Below are positions 59,935-64,000 of a DNA stretch of 64,000 nucleotides, piece by piece. The notes beneath the pieces were generated by a model. That model saw nothing but the letters and a program-made list of their open reading frames with translations, was not told the origin of the DNA and ran no database searches. A program made the translations under genes and the position numbers. Each line of letters opens with the position of its first letter. Position 1 is the stretch's first letter. Source of the stretch: DASYXT01 sp035934555 (GTDB lineage Bacteria > Verrucomicrobiota > Verrucomicrobiia > Limisphaerales > UBA8199); NCBI GenBank assembly GCA_035934555.1, contig DASYXT010000055.1, forward strand, positions 186,001-250,000, in the 5' to 3' direction.

Positions 59935-62244
59935 ATGAAACAAACCCTCCTCAGCGCTGCGGTGTTGCTTGGACTGGCTGCGGCGAGCGCCTCAGCCGCG
60001 CAATTCTGGTATGACCCCATCACTGAATATCCCAACGGGGGCATCACAACCAACACCGAGGTCTGGTATGCGCACTTGCCGGGCAGTTTGACGGCGCACG
60101 ATACAATTGTGCAGAGCAATTCTTACACCTCAGGGGCGGCCACCAACGGCAAGCGTTTGCGCATTAATGGGCTCAAGACCGAATACATCATGCGCCTGTT
60201 CGACCCGGTCAATACGAATGCCATCACTACCGGAACCGTTTACGCCAGCTTCATTGCCAATGCGAATTTCGTGCCCGCGGCCGGCCAAGGCACCTATTTC
60301 GCTACCTTCGATGATCTGGGCGTCCCGCCAAGCGCGACCAACGGCTTTAATTTCCGCGGTCGGGTATTCGAGATCGGCAACACGAATGTTTATCCCTTCA
60401 CCACGACTTCAGCCGGCACGTTCAGGTACGGCGTGGCCAACGCCGCCGGCGACCCGGCCCAGGGCGGCAGCCCCTATATTCTTTACGTCCCGGTCGATCT
60501 CGTGAAGAACATCGATTACCAGGTGGTGCTGAAGTATGTCATCGATGATGGTAACCCGGCTGATGGCTCCACCGCGACCATCTGGGTCAACCCGGCTTCC
60601 GAGAGTGACACTGCTAATATGGCAGGGCCAACCGCTGACTCGGGCGCCGCGGCTAGCCTGGCCGGCTTGCTTTTCCGTCAGCGCACCGGCGGCGGCACGG
60701 TGGACGTGCGCGATGTAGTCGTCGGTGACACCTTTGCCGATGTCATGACTAACTCGCCGGGACCGGTCCAGGTCGGCCAACAGCCGGCCAGCGTCACTAA
60801 TTACGCCGGCAACCCGGCGCTGATGGAGGTGTTTGCTTCGAGCATCGGCGGCGGCGCACTCAGTTATCAATGGTACCAAATCGCCGGTGGCGTGACCAAC
60901 GCCGTCTCCGGCGCCAATGGCCAAACTTATGTCATTGCTCAACTCAGTGGTTCGGATGCCGGCGCTTATTTTTGCGCGATCACCAACGTCGGCGGCATCG
61001 GCACCGTCAGCAAAACCAATTATCTGTCGGTGAATACTACGGCGACGCCGCCGACGTTCAAGACGCAGCCCGCCAGTGCGGGCGCCTCGGTTGGCAGCAC
61101 CGTCACTCTGTCCTGCTCCGCCTACGGCACCGGGCCTTTGAGCTACCAATGGAATTTTAACGGAACGCCGCTGACGGATGGCGGGCCCGTTACCGCCCAG
61201 CCGGGAGACAACAGCCTGGTGACGGGTTCCCAGTCACCGACGCTGGTGATTACCGGCGTCAGCACGAATGAAACCGGTAACTTTACTGTCACCGTCAGCA
61301 GCACCGGCCCGGTCTCGCCCAACAGCGTCACCAGCACCAACGCAGTACTGACGGTGCGCCCGCCCCAGGCCGTCAGCATCGCTTACCTCCGCAGCTTGTT
61401 GAACCCGACGACCTGGCAGGCAACGGACACCAGCTCAACCTTCACGATTACTGGAGTCAACGTCATCCACACAAACCTGACTAGTGGAACGACTTCGTCG
61501 TATTATGTGCAGGACAGCACGGCGGGCATCAACTTGTTCATCAGCGGCGATGCCACGTTCCGGCCCAACTATGGCGACGTCATTACCGCCTCGGGCACCT
61601 TGTCCAGCTATAACAACAGCCTGGAGCTGATTTGCGTCGCTGGCAATCCCTACCAGGGCTATCAGGTGCTCAGCAATAACCCGGCGCTGATCCCCGCACC
61701 GTATGTGTTCTATCCGGCATTGACCAATAACGCGGGTTTGATGGAAACCAACCTCGAGGGTCGCCTGGTCATGCTGACAAATGTGTTCTTCCCCAGTGAC
61801 GGAACAACTCCATTCGGGTCAGGAGCCAACATCGTGGTCACCAACGAGCACGGCGTGCCTATCACGGTGTTTGTGAGCGCCCAAGTCGCCGAGGTCGTCG
61901 GACAGCCGATGCCCACCTTTGCCTGGACCCTGCGCGGCGCTATGTCGCAGTTCCAGAGTGGCAACTACTCGAGCGCCGGCTACGAAATCAATCTGACGAG
62001 TTTGGAGGATATCGTCACCGCCGCGCCGCCCGCAGTCACCGCAAGCGCCACGGTCAGCGGCGGACAAGTCACGCTCAATTGGACGGCTGTTCCCTACCAA
62101 TACTCCTACAGCATCCTGGGGGCGACTGATGTTGCAGGGCCTTACACGCCTGTAATAACGGGGCTGACCTTCACCACGCCCGCCGGCACCTACACCGGTG
62201 CTGTCGGCGGTTCGGCCATGTTCTACCGCGTCGTCAGCCCGTAG
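59935..62244 (+). CDS. Secreted multidomain protein with Ig-like domains
   Basis: 769 residues from the ATG at 59935 (59929 is equally possible). Signal peptide at about 1-20 (MKQTLLSAAVLLGLAAASAS). An N-terminal ~260-residue domain of unknown fold is followed by two Ig-like domains with the SYQW core (ALSYQWYQIAGG, DAGAYFCAITNVGG; PLSYQWNFNGTP, NFTVTVSS). A domain with YLRSLLNPTTWQATDTSSTF and FISGDATFRPNYGDVITASG resembles the OB-like nucleic-acid-binding domain seen in secreted nucleases and phosphatases. The C-terminus has an FN3-like segment and ends AMFYRVVSP. Cell-surface function unknown. Confidence 0.8.
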   Translation: MKQTLLSAAVLLGLAAASASAAQFWYDPITEYPNGGITTNTEVWYAHLPGSLTAHDTIVQSNSYTSGAATNGKRLRINGLKTEYIMRLFDPVNTNAITTGTVYASFIANANFVPAAGQGTYFATFDDLGVPPSATNGFNFRGRVFEIGNTNVYPFTTTSAGTFRYGVANAAGDPAQGGSPYILYVPVDLVKNIDYQVVLKYVIDDGNPADGSTATIWVNPASESDTANMAGPTADSGAAASLAGLLFRQRTGGGTVDVRDVVVGDTFADVMTNSPGPVQVGQQPASVTNYAGNPALMEVFASSIGGGALSYQWYQIAGGVTNAVSGANGQTYVIAQLSGSDAGAYFCAITNVGGIGTVSKTNYLSVNTTATPPTFKTQPASAGASVGSTVTLSCSAYGTGPLSYQWNFNGTPLTDGGPVTAQPGDNSLVTGSQSPTLVITGVSTNETGNFTVTVSSTGPVSPNSVTSTNAVLTVRPPQAVSIAYLRSLLNPTTWQATDTSSTFTITGVNVIHTNLTSGTTSSYYVQDSTAGINLFISGDATFRPNYGDVITASGTLSSYNNSLELICVAGNPYQGYQVLSNNPALIPAPYVFYPALTNNAGLMETNLEGRLVMLTNVFFPSDGTTPFGSGANIVVTNEHGVPITVFVSAQVAEVVGQPMPTFAWTLRGAMSQFQSGNYSSAGYEINLTSLEDIVTAAPPAVTASATVSGGQVTLNWTAVPYQYSYSILGATDVAGPYTPVITGLTFTTPAGTYTGAVGGSAMFYRVVSP

Positions 62245-62266
62245 GAACTTGCGCTGGCCGGTTTGG

Positions 62267-62295
62267 GCGCCCCGGAGCAGTTATTTCCGGGGCGC
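62267..62295 (+). terminator. Hairpin behind the Ig-domain gene
   Basis: GCGCCCCGGA and TCCGGGGCGC form a perfect 10-bp stem with a 9-nt loop, 22 bp after the stop. The T-run behind it is weak (TCTTCAAAAT). Confidence 0.75.
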
Positions 62296-62401
62296 TCTTC
62301 AAAATAGTAATATCAACAACCCTTGCGGCTGAGTGAAGCAGGATGATATTTTCGCACGGAGCAGAAGTCGCAGCGGCGCTTCCAGCGCGTGGATTGGTCC
62401 T

Positions 62402-63235
62402 ATGAATAATAAGTTGAAACGGCATTGGGCTTTTACCTTAATCGAGTTGCTCGTGGTAATTGCGATTATCGCCATTTTGGCCGCGATGCTCTTGCCCGCC
62501 TTGGGTCGGGCCAAGCGAAAGGCCCAGCGCATTAGCTGTACCAGCAACTTTCGCCAGTGGGGATATGGCCAGTACATGACCGCCTCGGACAATGGCGACA
62601 TGCTGCCCAGTGATGGGATGGGGCATAATCATTTGTATCCCGGTGATTCCTGGCAGGGGATCGCTACTGGAACTCCAGACGATCAGTACGCCTGGTTTAA
62701 TACCGTGCCATCCAACCTGGCCGAAAAGAACTGCTATTCAAACTACTATCACCTGCCCGGCGGCGATCCTCGCAATAAATTCCCGTTTCCCAACCGCAGC
62801 AACGGCTCCCGTATCTGGCTTTGCCCCAGCGCTACCATGTCCGACAGCGACTTCGCCCATCTGTCTGGGACCCCATCGGCTGGCGCCAACGGCTTCTTCA
62901 CTTACGTCATGAATATTGATCTCAAGAACAGCGGCAGTCCCCTGGGATTTGACTACCCTAACATGCCCAAAATCTCCAGCATTCTCAACCCGACCGCAAC
63001 CGTGCTCATGTTCGACTGCGTTTTCAATCCGGTCACCGAGGTCGTTAACGGAAGCCCGCAGTATAATTCGGTCAACCCGGCCAACCGTTATAATAGCATC
63101 GGCACTCGCCATGACCTCGGCACGGTGATCAACTTCGCCGATGGCCACGCCAAGTACTACAAGATTTTCGACGTCACCAACCGCCCCCCCACTTCCGCCA
63201 CCCCCGGCAATCCGGATATTATTTGGAAATTCTGA
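62402..63235 (+). CDS. Pseudopilin-like protein with prepilin leader
   Basis: 277 residues from the ATG at 62402 (a longer frame to 62333 is not needed). The leader HWAFTLIELLVVIAIIAILA (about residues 8-27) is the prepilin peptidase site and hydrophobic helix. The globular part contains NFRQWGYGQYM, TYVMNIDLKNSG and the C-terminal TRHDLGTVINFADGHAKYYK, the usual H...DGH motif of this paralogous family. It resembles the protein at 33720-34466 in architecture but not closely in sequence. Confidence 0.9.
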   Translation: MNNKLKRHWAFTLIELLVVIAIIAILAAMLLPALGRAKRKAQRISCTSNFRQWGYGQYMTASDNGDMLPSDGMGHNHLYPGDSWQGIATGTPDDQYAWFNTVPSNLAEKNCYSNYYHLPGGDPRNKFPFPNRSNGSRIWLCPSATMSDSDFAHLSGTPSAGANGFFTYVMNIDLKNSGSPLGFDYPNMPKISSILNPTATVLMFDCVFNPVTEVVNGSPQYNSVNPANRYNSIGTRHDLGTVINFADGHAKYYKIFDVTNRPPTSATPGNPDIIWKF

Positions 63236-63370
63236 ATCGGAGCGCAGCTCGGTTCGCGCAACGGACCCACCTCAACGCTCGCCCGTTTGCCGCCGGCAAT
63301 TCCCCGCTTTGAGGACTTGAAGCTGCGCCGCCGCGCCTGACCCTTTAAGATTAGGAGGAAGATAGGCAGG

Positions 63371-64000
63371 TCACGCTCTCTCTTGCTCCGCCTCCTCCCC
63401 GTACGCCGCGCCTTTTCGGTAGATACGCCGCGCGCGCGGGTCGGCCAGGGAATCCTCGATCCGCTCAAACTGATCGGAGTATTGACGCAACGAACGCGGA
63501 TCGGCGCCCAACTTTTTGCGCAACGCGGCCAGGCGCACGAAAATCAGCGAGCGCGCGCAGCGGCATCGTTCGGCCACCTGTTCAACCGTTAACCCTTCCA
63601 CACAGAATAATCTGAACACGGTGTAGAGGGAGGCTTTGAGGGCGGGTTGCGCGGAGTCGAGCGCCTTGACCAGCGCGAAGGCCTGGCGCGCGGTGCCCTC
63701 GGCCAACTCTTCTTTGGGCTGCGGACTGAACCGCGCAAACAACTCGCCGGCGGAACGCAGCGGGCGCAAGGTGCCGGCCTCAGTGAATTGCAGGCAAGCC
63801 GCCAGCGCGAAAAATCCGGCGGCGCCGCCCGCCAGCAATTCCTGGCCGGCGGCGTCCAAATGGTGAGCCGTCGGCGCCAACAGAATGAATGGTTGCCGCA
63901 GCCGAGCCGCCAGTTGAGCAATGACATGGAGCAGAGCCTGGCGGTCTCCCGCCAGCGTGAGGATCACCGGCACGGCGTCAGACGACCAGGCGCCGATTTG
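63371..64000 (-). CDS. HTH-domain protein, truncated by the window edge
   Basis: The frame is open to the last base (QIGAWSSDAVPVILTLAGDR), so the start lies outside; a GTG at 63973 would give 200 residues. Residues 120-165 (LTVEQVAERCRCARSLIFVR, LAALRKKLG) resemble a sigma-70 region 4 helix-turn-helix. The C-terminal tail is basic (RARRIYRKGAAYGE). The N-terminal part is alanine- and leucine-rich with no recognised motif. I cannot assign a function. 135 bp separate it from the convergent pseudopilin gene. Confidence 0.65.
   Translation of the reverse strand, partial: QIGAWSSDAVPVILTLAGDRQALLHVIAQLAARLRQPFILLAPTAHHLDAAGQELLAGGAAGFFALAACLQFTEAGTLRPLRSAGELFARFSPQPKEELAEGTARQAFALVKALDSAQPALKASLYTVFRLFCVEGLTVEQVAERCRCARSLIFVRLAALRKKLGADPRSLRQYSDQFERIEDSLADPRARRIYRKGAAYGEEAEQERA

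Overview
The window looks like chromosomal DNA of a Verrucomicrobiota bacterium, most likely of the Limisphaerales/Pedosphaera type. The signs are moderately high GC, secreted LamG proteins, a PEP-CTERM protein, pseudopilins with the FTLIELLVVIAIIAILAA leader, verrucomicrobial-style Rhs/YD proteins, a DUF748 protein, many REP-like palindromes and decaying REP-associated transposases (RAYTs). No marker gene fixes the species, so the assignment is inference.

Layout. 0-8.7 kb: ileS, a bacterial myo-inositol oxygenase, a pirin, a coupled thiH-thiS-mscS run, then the remnant of a histidine kinase in front of an intact Rcp1-type response regulator. 8.8-16.8 kb: an AddA-like helicase-nuclease, a type II NADH dehydrogenase, and on the other strand a type III polyketide synthase overlapping a methyltransferase/FAD-oxidoreductase fusion (same three activities as Streptomyces SrsABC). 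17-22.6 kb: a kdpFABC potassium pump operon with a 27-residue micro-ORF in front, unusual inserts in KdpA and KdpB, and a universal-stress protein instead of KdpDE. 22.6-37.4 kb: a GH43 arabinanase with three LamG modules, a lone receiver, a zinc-ribbon protein, a decayed accessory patch (IS110 remnant, repeat arrays, Rhs fragment), a DUF748 envelope protein, a pseudopilin and a LamG/Ig surface protein. 37.5-44.1 kb: accessory island with an unrecognised small putative DNA-binding protein followed by a phased repeat array, RAYT fragments, a truncated Rhs gene, a TPR protein and a 0.7-kb repeat mosaic. 44.1-53.5 kb: a TPR-sulfotransferase, a PEP-CTERM protein and the complete ATP synthase operon atpBEFHAGDC. 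53.6-64 kb: tRNA-Pro, an ABC exporter, transketolase, tRNA-Arg, a GNAT/sulfotransferase pair, an Ig-domain surface protein, a pseudopilin and a truncated HTH protein at the edge.

The most unusual structure is a set of degenerate repeat arrays with a period of about 10 bp (one DNA helical turn). The clearest runs from 43711 to 43983: about 27 consecutive decamers kept in register while the word drifts through distinct blocks. Two more arrays (27873-27934 and 37591-37690) share the word TYAACCYGGA, and the second begins about 35 bp behind the stop of the small protein at 37726-38406. They do not fit CRISPR, REP, IS or ordinary microsatellites.

A second layer is a REP population with constant arms (GGAGCGCGGAC ... 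GTCCGCAGCA) and variable cores. One copy is translated as the linker of the methyltransferase/FAD fusion. RAYT genes, the usual REP mobilisers, are present only as broken pieces.
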